From Parvularcula sp. IMCC14364 (GTDB lineage Bacteria; Pseudomonadota; Alphaproteobacteria; Caulobacterales; Parvularculaceae), in NCBI RefSeq assembly GCF_030758415.1, contig NZ_CP132334.1, forward strand, positions 3,174,001-3,238,000: a stretch of 64,000 nt of DNA, read 5' to 3'. Positions within the stretch are counted from its first letter, which is position 1. Each line of letters starts with the position of its first letter. This document shows, piece by piece, positions 34,225-43,788 of this stretch. The notes below the pieces were generated by a model. It was given only the letters and a program-made list of their open reading frames with translations, was not told where the DNA came from and did not search any database. Made by a program: the position numbers and the translations under genes.

Positions 34225-35844
34225 TCAGCCGAACTGGTGCATGGTGTTGTCTTCACCGGCAGCTTTCAGGGCTGCATCCCCGGCGAAATATTCCTTATGA
34301 TCGTCGCCAATGTCGGAGCCAGCCATGTTCTGGTGCTTGACGCAAGCGATACCCTGGCGGATTTCCTCGCGCTGAACATTCTTGACATATCCAAGCATGG
34401 CTTCATCGCCGAAATATTCCTTCGCCAGATTGTCCGTAGACAGGGCTGCCGTGTGATAGGTTGGCAGCGTTATCAAGTGGTGGAAAATACCAGCGCGTTT
34501 GGATCCGTCCGCCTGGAAACTGCGGATGCGATTATCTGCTTCTGTGGCAAGGTCCGTGCCGTCATAATCGACACTCATCAGGTTTTCGCGATCATAGGCA
34601 GAGAGGTCCTTACCTTCTTCTGTCCACGCATCAAAGACTTGTTGCCGGAAGCTGAGTGTCCAGTTGAAAGACGGCGAGTTGTTATAGACCAGCTTTGCAT
34701 TTGGAATAACCTCGCGGATGCGATCAACCATGCTGGCAATCTGTTCCACATGCGGCTTCTCGGTTTCAATCCAGAGCAGGTCTGCCCCGTTTTGCAGGGA
34801 CGCAATACAGTCCATCACACAGCGGTCAGCGCCCGTGCCCGGCTTGAACTGGTAGAGGTTGGATGCGAGGCGCTTCGGGCGTAGCAGCTTGCCACCACGG
34901 TTGATAATGACATCACCGTCCTGAACAGCGTCAGGTCCAACTTCATCGCAATCAAGATAGGAATTGTACTGATCCCCAAGATCGCCCGGCTTGTGGCTGA
35001 TTGCGATCTGCTTGGTGAGGCCAGCGCCAAGTGAGTCTGTCCGTGTGACAACAATACCATCTTCAACACCAAGCTCAAGAAAAGCATAGCGACAGGCACG
35101 TACCTTGGCGAGGAAATCCTCATGCGGCACAGTGACCTTGCCATCCTGGTGTCCACACTGCTTTTCATCAGAAACCTGATTTTCGATTTGCAAAGCGCAG
35201 GCGCCTGCCTCAATCATTTTCTTGGCGAGGAGATATGTTGCCTCGGCGTTGCCGAAACCGGCGTCAATATCGGCGATAACCGGGACGACATGTGTCTCGT
35301 AATTATCGACAGCCGCCAGCAATTCTGCCTCGCGGGCGCTGTCACCAGCAGCTCTGGCAGCGTCAATGTCGCGGAACATGAGGCCCAGTTCGCGCGCATC
35401 TGCCTGGCGCAGGAAGGTGTAGAGTTCTTCGATCAATGCCGGGACGGATGTTTTTTCATGCATGGACTGGTCCGGCAGCGGCCCAAAATCCGAGCGCAAG
35501 GCAGCAACCATCCAGCCAGAGAGATAGAGATAGCGGCGCTTGGTGCTGCCGAAATGCTTTTTGATCGAAATCATCTTCTGCTGGCCGATAAAGCCATGCC
35601 AGCAGCCGAGCGACTGGGTGTAGTCTGCAGGGTTAGCGTCATAGGCCGCCATGTCTTCGCGCATGATCTTCGCGGTGTAGCGGGCAATATCAAGGCCGGA
35701 CTTGAAGCGGTTCTGCGCGCGCATCCGGGCGACGGATTCAGGGTCAATCCCGTCCCACGTGCCGTCATAGGTTTTGATCAGCTGGCTGATCTGGGAAATA
35801 TTTTCGCTGTAGCTGTTTGGCAGGTTTGCATCTGAATAGGGCAT
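34225..35844 (-). CDS. aceA: Isocitrate lyase, long form
   Basis: 539 residues from the ATG at 35844 (GGAG six bases upstream). It splits isocitrate into succinate and glyoxylate, the first step of the glyoxylate shunt for growth on acetate and fatty acids. The catalytic Cys lies in EKQCGHQDGKV; DIDAGFGNAEATYLLAKKMIEAGA and VTRTDSLGAG are further signatures. The length of about 540 is the long form seen in Pseudomonas and several alphaproteobacteria, compared with about 430 in E. coli. Malate synthase is not in the window. It faces a ScfR-type regulator gene. Confidence 0.96.
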   Translation of the reverse strand: MPYSDANLPNSYSENISQISQLIKTYDGTWDGIDPESVARMRAQNRFKSGLDIARYTAKIMREDMAAYDANPADYTQSLGCWHGFIGQQKMISIKKHFGSTKRRYLYLSGWMVAALRSDFGPLPDQSMHEKTSVPALIEELYTFLRQADARELGLMFRDIDAARAAGDSAREAELLAAVDNYETHVVPVIADIDAGFGNAEATYLLAKKMIEAGACALQIENQVSDEKQCGHQDGKVTVPHEDFLAKVRACRYAFLELGVEDGIVVTRTDSLGAGLTKQIAISHKPGDLGDQYNSYLDCDEVGPDAVQDGDVIINRGGKLLRPKRLASNLYQFKPGTGADRCVMDCIASLQNGADLLWIETEKPHVEQIASMVDRIREVIPNAKLVYNNSPSFNWTLSFRQQVFDAWTEEGKDLSAYDRENLMSVDYDGTDLATEADNRIRSFQADGSKRAGIFHHLITLPTYHTAALSTDNLAKEYFGDEAMLGYVKNVQREEIRQGIACVKHQNMAGSDIGDDHKEYFAGDAALKAAGEDNTMHQFG

Positions 35845-35946
35845 GAATGTCTCCTTCAATCGGTATTGTTGCGCAGACCATGTCTTTTGCAGTGCAGCAT
35901 GTCATCTGAAATAGTGTGAATTTGTTGCATGAATGAACTAATTTTC

Positions 35947-35983
35947 TTGTCATTTTGTAAAATCTTTACATTATGACAAAATG
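35947..35983. promoter_or_regulatory. Nested dyads and likely leaderless promoter at the regulator start
   Basis: Two nested inverted repeats lie here: CATTTTGT (35951-35958) with ACAAAATG (35976-35983), and inside it TGTAAA-ATC-TTTACA (35956-35970). The outer right arm includes the ATG of the regulator gene. TTGTCA (35947-35952) and CATTAT (35969-35974) with a 16-bp spacer make a plausible promoter whose start would fall at or next to that ATG, and there is no ribosome site, so the message may be leaderless. Regulators of this family bind such dyads at aceA/aceB and their own genes. Confidence 0.6.
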
Positions 35984-37393
35984 GATAAGAAGAAGCTGTA
36001 TATCGGACCACGTCTGCGCCGGTTGCGCCGTGAGCAAGGATTGACCCAGAGCAGGCTGGCCGAGGAGCTCGGTGTTTCAGCTTCCTATATCAACCTGATA
36101 GAGCGAAACCAGCGCCCGCTCTCTGCGGCGTTGCTGATAAAGCTGGCAGATACATATAAAATCGACCTGCAGGACTTCGCGGGCGATGGCGGTGAGGCGA
36201 TGCTGGATCGCCTGACAGAAGCGTTTCGGGACCCGATCTTTCAGGAGCTGGAGATCACCCGGGCGGATTTGCAGGAGATGGCGTCTGGCAACCCGGCCAT
36301 GGCAGAAGCGATGGCTGCGCTCTATAAAGCCTACAGAGATACAGCCCAGAGCCTGACCGATCAGGAGAACAGTGCCTCGCTGGAAACAGCAACAAAGCCG
36401 CTCGAAGAAGCCTGGAGCTTTGTGCAGGCGAACAACAACTATTTTGCGTCACTGGATGAGGCAGCGGAGCGGCTGGCGCGAGAAATCGGCCTGCGCTCCG
36501 GCAATATTCAGGCGAGTTTGGCAGACCGTTTTCAGGCAGCGCATGATTTGAGCCTGAAAACCTTGCCAGCAGACGTGATGATGGGCGCTTTCCGGCGCCT
36601 CGACAGGCATCGCAATCAGGTCGTGATTTCCGAAACGCTTGATATGGCGAGCCGGCATTTTCAGCTCGCCCTTCAGCTGGTGTATCTCGAAATGGGCACG
36701 CGGCTGACAACGGTACTCGGCGATCTCTATAAAGGATCACCAGAGGGGGAGCGGCTGGTGCGCATCGCGTTGGCCAACTATACCGCTGGCGCGCTGTTGA
36801 TGCCCTATGGTGAATTCCGGGCCAGCGCGGTGGAGTTGAAATTCGATGTGGAAGCGTTGGCGCGCCGTTTTGACGCAAGTTTTGAGCAGGTCTGCCACCG
36901 CCTGACCACCTTGCAACGGCCGGGCTTTGAGGGCGTGCCCTTCTTCTTTTTGCGCGTGGATGCCGCAGGGAATGTTTCCAAGCGCTATGATGGCGGTGGT
37001 TTTCCCTTTGCCCGTCATGGCGGCTCCTGCCCGTTATGGAATGTGCATAGTGCTTTCAAAATGCCGCGGCAGGTGCAAACCCAGATTATCGAATTGCCAG
37101 GCGGCGAGCAGTTTTTTTCGATCGCCCGGACAGTTTCCGGCGGCGGGGCGGGCTATGATGCGCCGCGGGCTGAGCGGGCTGTAGCCTTGGGCTGCCCGAT
37201 CAAACACGCAAAAGAACTTGTCTATGCGCAAGGTGTAGACCTCGAGGCTGCGCGCGCCACGCCGATTGGCATTACCTGCCGTCTTTGCGATCGACAGGAT
37301 TGTATCGCCCGCGCGCACCCGCCCTTGCGCAAGCGCCTTCTTTCAGATGACTATCGCCGCACTGCGGCCCCCTTTGCCTTCGCCTTTGATTAG
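35981..37393 (+). CDS. ScfR/RamB-type short-chain acyl-CoA metabolism regulator
   Basis: 470 residues: an N-terminal XRE domain (LRRLRREQGLTQSRLAEELGVSASYINLIERNQRPLS), a long middle with the IrrE-like DUF955 region, and a C-terminal Cys-rich DUF2083 domain (GGSCPLWNVHSAFK, ITCRLCDRQDCIAR). RamB and ScfR-type proteins of this layout control glyoxylate shunt and propionate genes. Its divergent position next to aceA supports that role. Autoregulation is likely from the dyads over its start. Confidence 0.9.
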   Translation: MDKKKLYIGPRLRRLRREQGLTQSRLAEELGVSASYINLIERNQRPLSAALLIKLADTYKIDLQDFAGDGGEAMLDRLTEAFRDPIFQELEITRADLQEMASGNPAMAEAMAALYKAYRDTAQSLTDQENSASLETATKPLEEAWSFVQANNNYFASLDEAAERLAREIGLRSGNIQASLADRFQAAHDLSLKTLPADVMMGAFRRLDRHRNQVVISETLDMASRHFQLALQLVYLEMGTRLTTVLGDLYKGSPEGERLVRIALANYTAGALLMPYGEFRASAVELKFDVEALARRFDASFEQVCHRLTTLQRPGFEGVPFFFLRVDAAGNVSKRYDGGGFPFARHGGSCPLWNVHSAFKMPRQVQTQIIELPGGEQFFSIARTVSGGGAGYDAPRAERAVALGCPIKHAKELVYAQGVDLEAARATPIGITCRLCDRQDCIARAHPPLRKRLLSDDYRRTAAPFAFAFD

Positions 37394-37429
37394 GGCATAA
37401 GCCGACGCGATATAATTGAAAGCAGGATC

Positions 37430-38245
37430 TTGGAAGCAGCAGACATACCCCCCCCAATCTCGGCATATATCCGCACTCTGAATGAGGAGCGGATGATTGC
37501 TGATGTTGTGCGCGCTGCACTCACGCTCGCGCAGGAAGTGATTGTCGTTGATTCTGGCTCAACGGACCGCACCATTGAACTGGCAGAAGCGGCCGGGGCG
37601 ATCGTGCATCATCGTGACTGGCACGGCAATGGCGGCCAAAAGCGCATTGGCGAGGATCTTGCCAGTCATGACTGGGTTCTTGATCTTGATGCAGATGAAA
37701 TCCTGACGCCTGAATTTGTTCAGGAGGTGCGGGAGCTGTTTCGGGCAGGGCATCCGCCGCATGAGGTTTACAATACGCCGCTGGTGAATGTGCCGGCGGT
37801 GGGCAAGCCATGGTACGGCTATGGTCAGGCTGTGCGACATAAACTTTACAACAAAAGCAGCATACGCATTCCCGATCATGAAGCCTGGGATCAGTTCAGA
37901 ATTCCTGTGGGGATGCGCGTCGGCAAATTGAAGAAGCCGATACTGCATTACGCTTTTGATGGGTCAGAGTTGCTGATCCAGAAGCTGAACAAGAATTCTT
38001 CCACGCGCGCCCGTGTGCTGAAGCCAAAGCCGTTGCCATGGCTTGCTATACGGATCATTTTCGGCTTGCCGGTCTACTTTGGCAAAAGATACCTGGTCAA
38101 TGGCCTGTGGCGAGGCGGCCTTTACGGCTTTGCGTTCTCTCTCATGTCGGGTTTTGGGCGCTGGCTTCGAGACGTTAAGATGTATGAGCGGATCATGAAG
38201 GAAAAAGGTAGAACGCTCTATGAAAAGCCGCAGACGAAGGAATGA
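37430..38245 (+). CDS. Family 2 glycosyltransferase (WaaE/KdtX-like)
   Basis: 271 residues from a TTG at 37430 with AGG four bases upstream; no suitable ATG exists before the conserved start. The GT-A core is ISAYIRTLNEERMIADVV, EVIVVDSGSTDRTIELAE, QKRIGEDLASHDWVLDLDADEIL (DxD), like LPS core glucosyltransferases WaaE. A hydrophobic C-terminal segment suggests membrane association. Its stop overlaps the next start (ATGA). Confidence 0.87.
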   Translation: MEAADIPPPISAYIRTLNEERMIADVVRAALTLAQEVIVVDSGSTDRTIELAEAAGAIVHHRDWHGNGGQKRIGEDLASHDWVLDLDADEILTPEFVQEVRELFRAGHPPHEVYNTPLVNVPAVGKPWYGYGQAVRHKLYNKSSIRIPDHEAWDQFRIPVGMRVGKLKKPILHYAFDGSELLIQKLNKNSSTRARVLKPKPLPWLAIRIIFGLPVYFGKRYLVNGLWRGGLYGFAFSLMSGFGRWLRDVKMYERIMKEKGRTLYEKPQTKE

Positions 38246-39105
38246 CAGTGACCGTAGAATCTCAGGGAATACCAGCACGCAAGCCAACGGCATTTGAAGA
38301 ATCCGTACGCCGCTTGGGCCAAAAGCTGCCGCAGAACGGTTTTGGCCATAAGCTCGCATCACTGTTGTTACGCCTTGCCGGCGGCAAGAAGCGCGTAGGC
38401 TTTGATGTGCCGGTTTTTGGAACGCAAATGGCGCGACTGCACCCCTTTGATAATATCTGTGAAAAGCGCGTCTATATCACGCCGCAATTCTGGGATCTCG
38501 AGGAGCGGGAATTTTTGCAGAGACACATGAGAAGTCTGAGGACAGATGATATTTATTTTCTGGATATTGGGGCGAATGCAGGCCTTTATTCCCTTTTCGC
38601 GCTGGCCGCCAGCAAGGAGGCCGGGCGACAAGTGCATATCATCGCCGTGGAACCGGACCCGACCATGCGCGGGCGAATGGAGCATAATGTAATGGCTTCC
38701 GATGCGCAGGCCTACGTCACGCTTTTGCCGTGGGCGATTACGGGGCAGGCAGAGGAAGTCACCTTGCTGCTAAACCTGAAGAGCCGGGGCATGAGCCATA
38801 TCAGCAATGCAAAGCATCAGCAGGGGCAGCAATCAGTTATCGTAGAAGGACATCCCCTTGTTGATATATTTGCCGAAAAGAACTGGCCACGTATTGATAT
38901 CCTGAAGATTGATATTGAGGGAGCGGAATATCCAGCGCTTGAGGCGTTCTTCAGGGAGGCTTCACCTGAGCAGATGCCAGGGCTTGTCCTGATTGAGATT
39001 TCCCATGAAGCAGAAAGCCATTCAGCTTACAGATTATGCCTTGAGAACGGATATGAAGTTGCTTTCAGTAACAACCTGAACGCCGTTCTGGTCCGTAAGG
39101 TTTGA
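38242..39105 (+). CDS. FkbM family methyltransferase
   Basis: 287 residues with a SAM-binding fold: FLDIGANAGLYSLFALA (motif I), IIAVEPDPTMRGRMEHN, and ILKIDIEGAEYPALEAFF. FkbM enzymes O-methylate sugars or polyketides; after a glycosyltransferase gene, methylation of a surface sugar is a reasonable guess. Overlaps the GT2 gene by four bases. Confidence 0.88.
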   Translation: MTVTVESQGIPARKPTAFEESVRRLGQKLPQNGFGHKLASLLLRLAGGKKRVGFDVPVFGTQMARLHPFDNICEKRVYITPQFWDLEEREFLQRHMRSLRTDDIYFLDIGANAGLYSLFALAASKEAGRQVHIIAVEPDPTMRGRMEHNVMASDAQAYVTLLPWAITGQAEEVTLLLNLKSRGMSHISNAKHQQGQQSVIVEGHPLVDIFAEKNWPRIDILKIDIEGAEYPALEAFFREASPEQMPGLVLIEISHEAESHSAYRLCLENGYEVAFSNNLNAVLVRKV

Positions 39106-39114
39106 GGCCCGCGC

Positions 39115-40026
39115 ATGTCGCACGATTTTGAACCTGATCCGCGCAACGACAAAATTCTGATTGATATTAATGGGGAGCTGTTCCCCCGTGCTGAAGCGAA
39201 AATTTCCGTATTCGATTCAGGCTTCATGCTGGGTGATGGTGTCTGGGAGGGATTGCGCGTTTACAAGGGCAGGATTGTTTTTCTGGACAGGCATCTTGAT
39301 CGCCTGTGGGAGGGCGCCAAGGCGCTGGACTTCACACTACCTCTTACAAAAGCCGCCCTGACAAGGCGTCTCCATGATTGCCTGGCGGCGAATAATATGT
39401 CCGATCACGTACATATTCGCCTGATGGTTACACGCGGCACACGCTCGACGCCCTATCAGGACCCGCGGGTCACGGTCACGCCGCCAACCATTGTGATTAT
39501 TCCTGAATACAAGAGGCCGGTATTCCCCACACAGGGCCTGTCCCTCTTCACGGTGCATGTGCGACGCGGGTTTCCTGACGTGCAGGACCAGAAACTGAAT
39601 TCCCACTCCAAGATTAACTGCATCACGGCTTGCATTCAGGCGACTCAAGCCGGGGCAGATGAAGCCCTGATGCTGGACCCGCATGGATTCGTGGCGACCT
39701 GTAACTCGACGCACTTTTTCATTTTCCGTCGGGGAGAATTATGGACCTCTACAGGGGATTACTGCCTTGGCGGTATCACGCGCTCTGTCGTGCTGGAGTT
39801 GGCAAGAGAGAATGGCCTCCCGGTGTTTGAGAAGAACTTTTCCCTCACAGATGTTTATGGTGCAGAGGAGGCTTTTGTCACGGGCACTTTTGCGGGCCTG
39901 ACGCCTGTGCGTGCCGTGGATGGGCGCATAATCGGTGATGGCACATCCCGGCCACTGATGCAGAAGCTGCAACAACTCTATATCGAAAGAGTGGAGACGC
40001 GAGATGAGGAACAGGTGCGGCGCTAG
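39115..40026 (+). CDS. Class IV (branched-chain/D-amino-acid type) aminotransferase
   Basis: 303 residues. A PLP enzyme of fold type IV with SVFDSGFMLGDGVWEGLRVYKG near residue 35, the Schiff-base Lys in KLNSHSKINCITACIQA (near 166), and the phosphate-binding end VTGTFAGLTPVRAVDGR. Could be a branched-chain transaminase, a D-alanine transaminase or 4-amino-4-deoxychorismate lyase-like; sequence features lean to the first type. It begins nine bases after the FkbM stop. Confidence 0.86.
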   Translation: MSHDFEPDPRNDKILIDINGELFPRAEAKISVFDSGFMLGDGVWEGLRVYKGRIVFLDRHLDRLWEGAKALDFTLPLTKAALTRRLHDCLAANNMSDHVHIRLMVTRGTRSTPYQDPRVTVTPPTIVIIPEYKRPVFPTQGLSLFTVHVRRGFPDVQDQKLNSHSKINCITACIQATQAGADEALMLDPHGFVATCNSTHFFIFRRGELWTSTGDYCLGGITRSVVLELARENGLPVFEKNFSLTDVYGAEEAFVTGTFAGLTPVRAVDGRIIGDGTSRPLMQKLQQLYIERVETRDEEQVRR

Positions 40027-40098
40027 AAGCCTCTCTTTCCTCTTCGCAGAACAGCTTTTTTGCGCTAAGGGCGCTTGCCGCCAGTTGGACCCGAATTG

Positions 40099-41262
40099 AT
40101 GACCGTTTCTCTTGATCTTGATGCCGGTGCACGCGCCCTGCCTGATGAGCCACAAGGTCTGATCGGATTGACGCGCGCAAAAATGGTAGCTCAACTGACA
40201 GAGGATTTTGGCTTTGATCCCAAGCAGGCGCGAATGCGCACCAGCCAGATATTCCGGTGGCTCTACAATTTTGGCGTCACTGATTTTGACAGTATGACCA
40301 ATGTTTCCAAGGGGTTGAAGGCCTCACTGGCGCAGCGGTATGGCCAGTTGCAGGAACAGGCCAGACCGGAAATTACGGAACGACAGGTCTCCTCTGATGG
40401 TACCCGGAAATATCTTTTGCGCTTCGCACCGGGCGTAGAAGCAGAGTGCGTCTTCATCCCGGATGTCGGGCGCTCTGGCGCTTTGTGTGTGTCTTCTCAG
40501 GTCGGCTGCACCCTTAACTGCACTTTTTGCCACACCGGCACGCAGAAGTTGGTGCGCAATCTTACCCCGGCAGAGATTGTCGGTCAGGTGATGGTGGTGA
40601 AGGACGACCTTGAGGAGTGGCCGTCAACCGAGCATGGGCGCCAGCTCACCAACATCGTCTTCATGGGTATGGGCGAGCCGCTCTATAATCTGGACAACGT
40701 GTCAGAAGCGATTGAGATTATTTCAGACAATGAAGGCCTTGGTATCTCACGCCGCCGGATAACTGTTTCAACTTCAGGTATCGTTCCGGAAGTAAAACGG
40801 TTGGGTGAAGAGACACAGGCCATGCTGGCCATCTCTCTACATGCCACAAATGACGCGTTGCGTGATGTGCTGGTGCCAATCAACCGAAAATACCCGCTGG
40901 AAGAACTCTTGGAGGCCTGTCGCACCTATCCTGGTGTCTCAAATGCGCGCCGCATCACCTTTGAATACGTGATGTTGAAGGGGGTGAATGACAGCGATGC
41001 GGAGGCAAAGAAGCTTGTTTCGCTTCTCAAAGGAATCCCGACAAAGATCAATCTTATCCCCTTCAACCCGTGGCCGGGTGCACCCTACGAATGCTCCGAC
41101 TGGGACAGGATCGAGGCATTTGCAGATATCGTAAATCGGGCGGGTTATGCTTCTCCCATACGCACGCCACGCGGTCGCGACATTGCCGCTGCCTGCGGTC
41201 AGCTCAAAACCGAAAGCATCAAGCAACGGGCAAGTGAACGGCGCAAATCAGCCATCATCTGA
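40099..41262 (+). CDS. rlmN: Dual-specificity 23S rRNA/tRNA adenine C2 methyltransferase
   Basis: 387 residues from ATG 40099. The radical SAM CxxxCxxC is [62 protein letters not shown] and the C-terminal Cys in [10 protein letters not shown] complete the RlmN pattern with two catalytic Cys. It methylates A2503 of 23S rRNA and A37 of some tRNAs. Its end overlaps the convergent neighbour by eight bases. Confidence 0.97.
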   Translation: MTVSLDLDAGARALPDEPQGLIGLTRAKMVAQLTEDFGFDPKQARMRTSQIFRWLYNFGVTDFDSMTNVSKGLKASLAQRYGQLQEQARPEITERQVSSDGTRKYLLRFAPGVEAECVFIPDVGRSGALCVSSQVGCTLNCTFCHTGTQKLVRNLTPAEIVGQVMVVKDDLEEWPSTEHGRQLTNIVFMGMGEPLYNLDNVSEAIEIISDNEGLGISRRRITVSTSGIVPEVKRLGEETQAMLAISLHATNDALRDVLVPINRKYPLEELLEACRTYPGVSNARRITFEYVMLKGVNDSDAEAKKLVSLLKGIPTKINLIPFNPWPGAPYECSDWDRIEAFADIVNRAGYASPIRTPRGRDIAAACGQLKTESIKQRASERRKSAII

Positions 41263-41848
41263 TGGCTTTGCCGCGATAAGCATTCATTACCCGTGCAAGG
41301 TCTTCTGCATCCAGTTTGCCATAGACGGCATTGATGGTGATCTTGCTGGTATCTTCCTGTAGGAGATGTTTGGAAATGATGTCCTGCTGTTCGGTCGGGA
41401 TATAGGTGATGACCTGCGAGACCATAAAACCGCTGCCTGCGACCTCGAAGGTGGTTGTGTCCCGCCACATGACTTTTTCTTCCATGGAGCCCTGAATCTT
41501 GAAGCCTTCACGGTCCAGCAACAGGTCATCCGGAGAGAAACGCTCCACGATGAGGCTGATCAGCGGAGATATCAGCAGGGCGATGGCCGGGCCGAGCAAT
41601 ACATCAAAGTCAAACTCGATTTCGTCGAGGCCGCCTTCTCCAAAAAAGACTGTAAAACCAAGGGTGACGAGTAGACCAAACAGGGCAGCGCCAACCAAGA
41701 TAAAAATGGCGCGGGTATCCTTCCTCAGGACCAGGTCATCCGGCAACATATCCGGCTGGAAGCCATAGATGCGCAGCGTTTCGACATCCTCCGAGAAGGA
41801 ACGGTTGAGCGCGTAGCGCACACGGTCAAACAGTGATTTATCACTCAT
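41255..41848 (-). CDS. Membrane protein with a PH-like C-terminal domain, unknown family
   Basis: 197 residues. Two helices ([22 protein letters not shown] and [18 protein letters not shown]) are separated by an acidic loop. The C-terminal 95 residues ([51 protein letters not shown]) resemble bacterial PH-like sheets followed by a helix. No firm family. It overlaps the rlmN end and lies 63 bp before alkB on the same strand. Confidence 0.75.
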   Translation of the reverse strand: MSDKSLFDRVRYALNRSFSEDVETLRIYGFQPDMLPDDLVLRKDTRAIFILVGAALFGLLVTLGFTVFFGEGGLDEIEFDFDVLLGPAIALLISPLISLIVERFSPDDLLLDREGFKIQGSMEEKVMWRDTTTFEVAGSGFMVSQVITYIPTEQQDIISKHLLQEDTSKITINAVYGKLDAEDLARVMNAYRGKAIR

Positions 41849-41911
41849 GGCAGTAAAACCCCGAACTCGCGCAGCAGCCTATCGCGAAAAATCGCCGGGA
41901 TCACCCGATAA

Positions 41912-43102
41912 TCAGGCAGAAACCTGATTTTCTGTCTGGCCATACCGATTAAAGAGTTGATCTTTCGCCTTCGGGCAGACATTCACACGGGTAATATCCC
42001 CCTTGGCCCAATCCATCACTTTCGGGTCCATGACCTTGAACCAGAGCGGCGGTATGGCGGCGAGCGCCAGACATCCGGGATAGCCGGATGGCAGGCGTGG
42101 CAGGTCAGGAAAATTGCGCAACGCTTGGTATGGCCGCATCGGGTTGGCATGATGGTCAGAGTGTCGCTGCAGGTGGATCTGGGTCAGATTGGAAACAATG
42201 TGATTGGTGTTCCAGGAGTGGTGTGGCTGGCAAGGTTCATATTTGCCGTTCTTCCGTTTCTGCCGGAGCAGGCCGTAATGCTCGATATAGTTCACCTGTG
42301 TCAGGCCATACCAGCTGATGAAATGATGGGCGATGATAAATGGTAAAACAGCCCAGCCAACGCACATGACCAGCGCAACGGCTATGACTGTTGTCATCGC
42401 ATAGACCTGTAAAATCTCGTTCTGCCAGTGGAACAGCGGCAGCCCCTTGTTGCGCAGGCGCTTTGCCTCATGGGCCCAGCCACCTTTGAAGGCACCTGGC
42501 AATTCGCGCAGGGCAAAAGCATAAACGCTCTCTCCCATGCGGCCGGAGGCACAATCTTCAGGTGTGGAAACATGCACATGATGACCGCGATTATGCTCCA
42601 CCGTGAAGTGACCGTACCCTACCACGCCCAAGGCCATTTTCGCCATAAAGCGATTGAGCTTGTCTGTCTTGTGCCCGAGTTCATGACCAAGATTGATCGC
42701 ATTGCCGTTGAGCGTGCCCACGCCAAGTAGCAGCATAATGATCGCCCAGATCGGCAGATCCTGCGTCCCGACAAACCACACCGTAGCAATGAACATGGCA
42801 TAGTGAAGCGGGATAAGAGAATATGCGACCTGATCGTAGAACCTGTCCGCACTCATGGCAGGCACAACTTCCTCTGGCGGGTTATGCGGGTCCTCGCCTG
42901 CGATCCAGTCGAGGAACGGGATAAAGGCAAAGACGTAAAGGAAGGGAATAAGAACAACCAAGGGGTTCTTTTCGAGAACGAAATAAAGCCAGAAAGTGAA
43001 AACCGGTACCAGCACGAACAGATGCCCGGTAAACCAGAGCCAGCGCTTGCCATCCTTGTAGGCGATCTGGCTGCCATCTTCTTTTGTGGCTGTGAATTGC
43101 AT
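41912..43102 (-). CDS. alkB: Alkane 1-monooxygenase
   Basis: 396 residues from the ATG at 43102 (GGGAG six bases upstream); an in-frame extension to 43222 would cross the operator and overlap tetR. This membrane diiron hydroxylase oxidises the terminal carbon of medium-chain n-alkanes. The His boxes are NLGHELGHKTD, EHNRGHHVHVSTPED, NYIEHYGL and LQRHSDHHANPMRPYQALR, with about six helices. It needs rubredoxin and its reductase, which are not in the window. It diverges from a TetR gene with a palindrome between them. Confidence 0.96.
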   Translation of the reverse strand: MQFTATKEDGSQIAYKDGKRWLWFTGHLFVLVPVFTFWLYFVLEKNPLVVLIPFLYVFAFIPFLDWIAGEDPHNPPEEVVPAMSADRFYDQVAYSLIPLHYAMFIATVWFVGTQDLPIWAIIMLLLGVGTLNGNAINLGHELGHKTDKLNRFMAKMALGVVGYGHFTVEHNRGHHVHVSTPEDCASGRMGESVYAFALRELPGAFKGGWAHEAKRLRNKGLPLFHWQNEILQVYAMTTVIAVALVMCVGWAVLPFIIAHHFISWYGLTQVNYIEHYGLLRQKRKNGKYEPCQPHHSWNTNHIVSNLTQIHLQRHSDHHANPMRPYQALRNFPDLPRLPSGYPGCLALAAIPPLWFKVMDPKVMDWAKGDITRVNVCPKAKDQLFNRYGQTENQVSA

Positions 43103-43138
43103 CGAAGTCTCCCTATTGATATGCGGAGCATAGCATGA

Positions 43139-43159
43139 AATGTTGTCACTGACAACATT
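43139..43159. promoter_or_regulatory. Perfect 21-bp palindrome, likely TetR operator
   Basis: AATGTTGTCA, a single C, then its exact reverse complement TGACAACATT lies in the 77-bp region between alkB and tetR. The size, the single-base centre and the position over both presumed promoters fit a TetR dimer site controlling both genes. Confidence 0.85.
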
Positions 43160-43179
43160 GAAGTTGAAAGACAGGATAA

Positions 43180-43776
43180 ATGCAAGCCACGAGCTATCAT
43201 CATGGAAATTTGCGCGAAGCACTGATCGACAGGGCGGCGGAAGTCATTGGCGAGAAGGGGGTCGAGGGTGTTTCCCTGCGCAGTCTCGCGCGTGATCTTG
43301 GTGTATCCCATGCTGCACCGTCGCGGCATTTCCCCACCAAGGCGGACTTGCTGGCGGCGGTCGTGCGCAAGGGCTATGAGCTGATGACACAGGCCACCAT
43401 GCAGGCGGGTGCGCAAGCAGGTGACAATCCTGTATTGCGGCTAAACCTTATGGTCAAATGCGGTATCCGCTGGGCCGTTGAAAACCGCTCCTACTTCATG
43501 GCGTTGATGAACCCTGATGTGCGCCATTTTGCAGATGCTGATCTCAGAGCTGCCCTCAGTGAGTATTATGCGATGTTGACGGAAGCCGCCGCCGGCGCGC
43601 AACAGGCTGGCCTGTTTGACGATATGCCAACCAGAGCCGCGCTGCTGCATGGATTTGCTGCGACAACTGGGGCGCAGATGATCTTTACCGATGAGTTGAT
43701 TGGCGAGACGGTCGGCGGCGTTAGCGACAGCCTGATCGATGAAATCGCTGACATGATCGTGCCTTTGAATGGCTAG
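43180..43776 (+). CDS. TetR/AcrR family regulator divergent from alkB
   Basis: 198 residues. N-terminal HTH: YHHGNLREALIDRAAEVIGEKGVEGVSLRSLARDLGVSHAAPSRHFPTKADLLAAV. The C-terminal ligand domain looks like the WHG type. It probably represses alkB and itself from the palindrome at 43139 and releases it on binding an alkane product or fatty acid; the inducer is inferred. Confidence 0.92.
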   Translation: MQATSYHHGNLREALIDRAAEVIGEKGVEGVSLRSLARDLGVSHAAPSRHFPTKADLLAAVVRKGYELMTQATMQAGAQAGDNPVLRLNLMVKCGIRWAVENRSYFMALMNPDVRHFADADLRAALSEYYAMLTEAAAGAQQAGLFDDMPTRAALLHGFAATTGAQMIFTDELIGETVGGVSDSLIDEIADMIVPLNG

Positions 43777-43788
43777 TGGCGAAGGCTG

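Noticed and set aside
35956-35970. TGTAAA-ATC-TTTACA near aceA as a fourth site for the module-2 XRE regulator
   Set aside because: The half-sites resemble TGTAAAG/CTTTACA, but the half-site spacing is shorter and the G/C next to the centre are missing; it fits the ScfR-type regulator beside it better.
43103-43222. Longer alkB start at 43222
   Set aside because: It would run through the palindrome into the divergent tetR gene; the ATG at 43102 has GGGAG at good distance.
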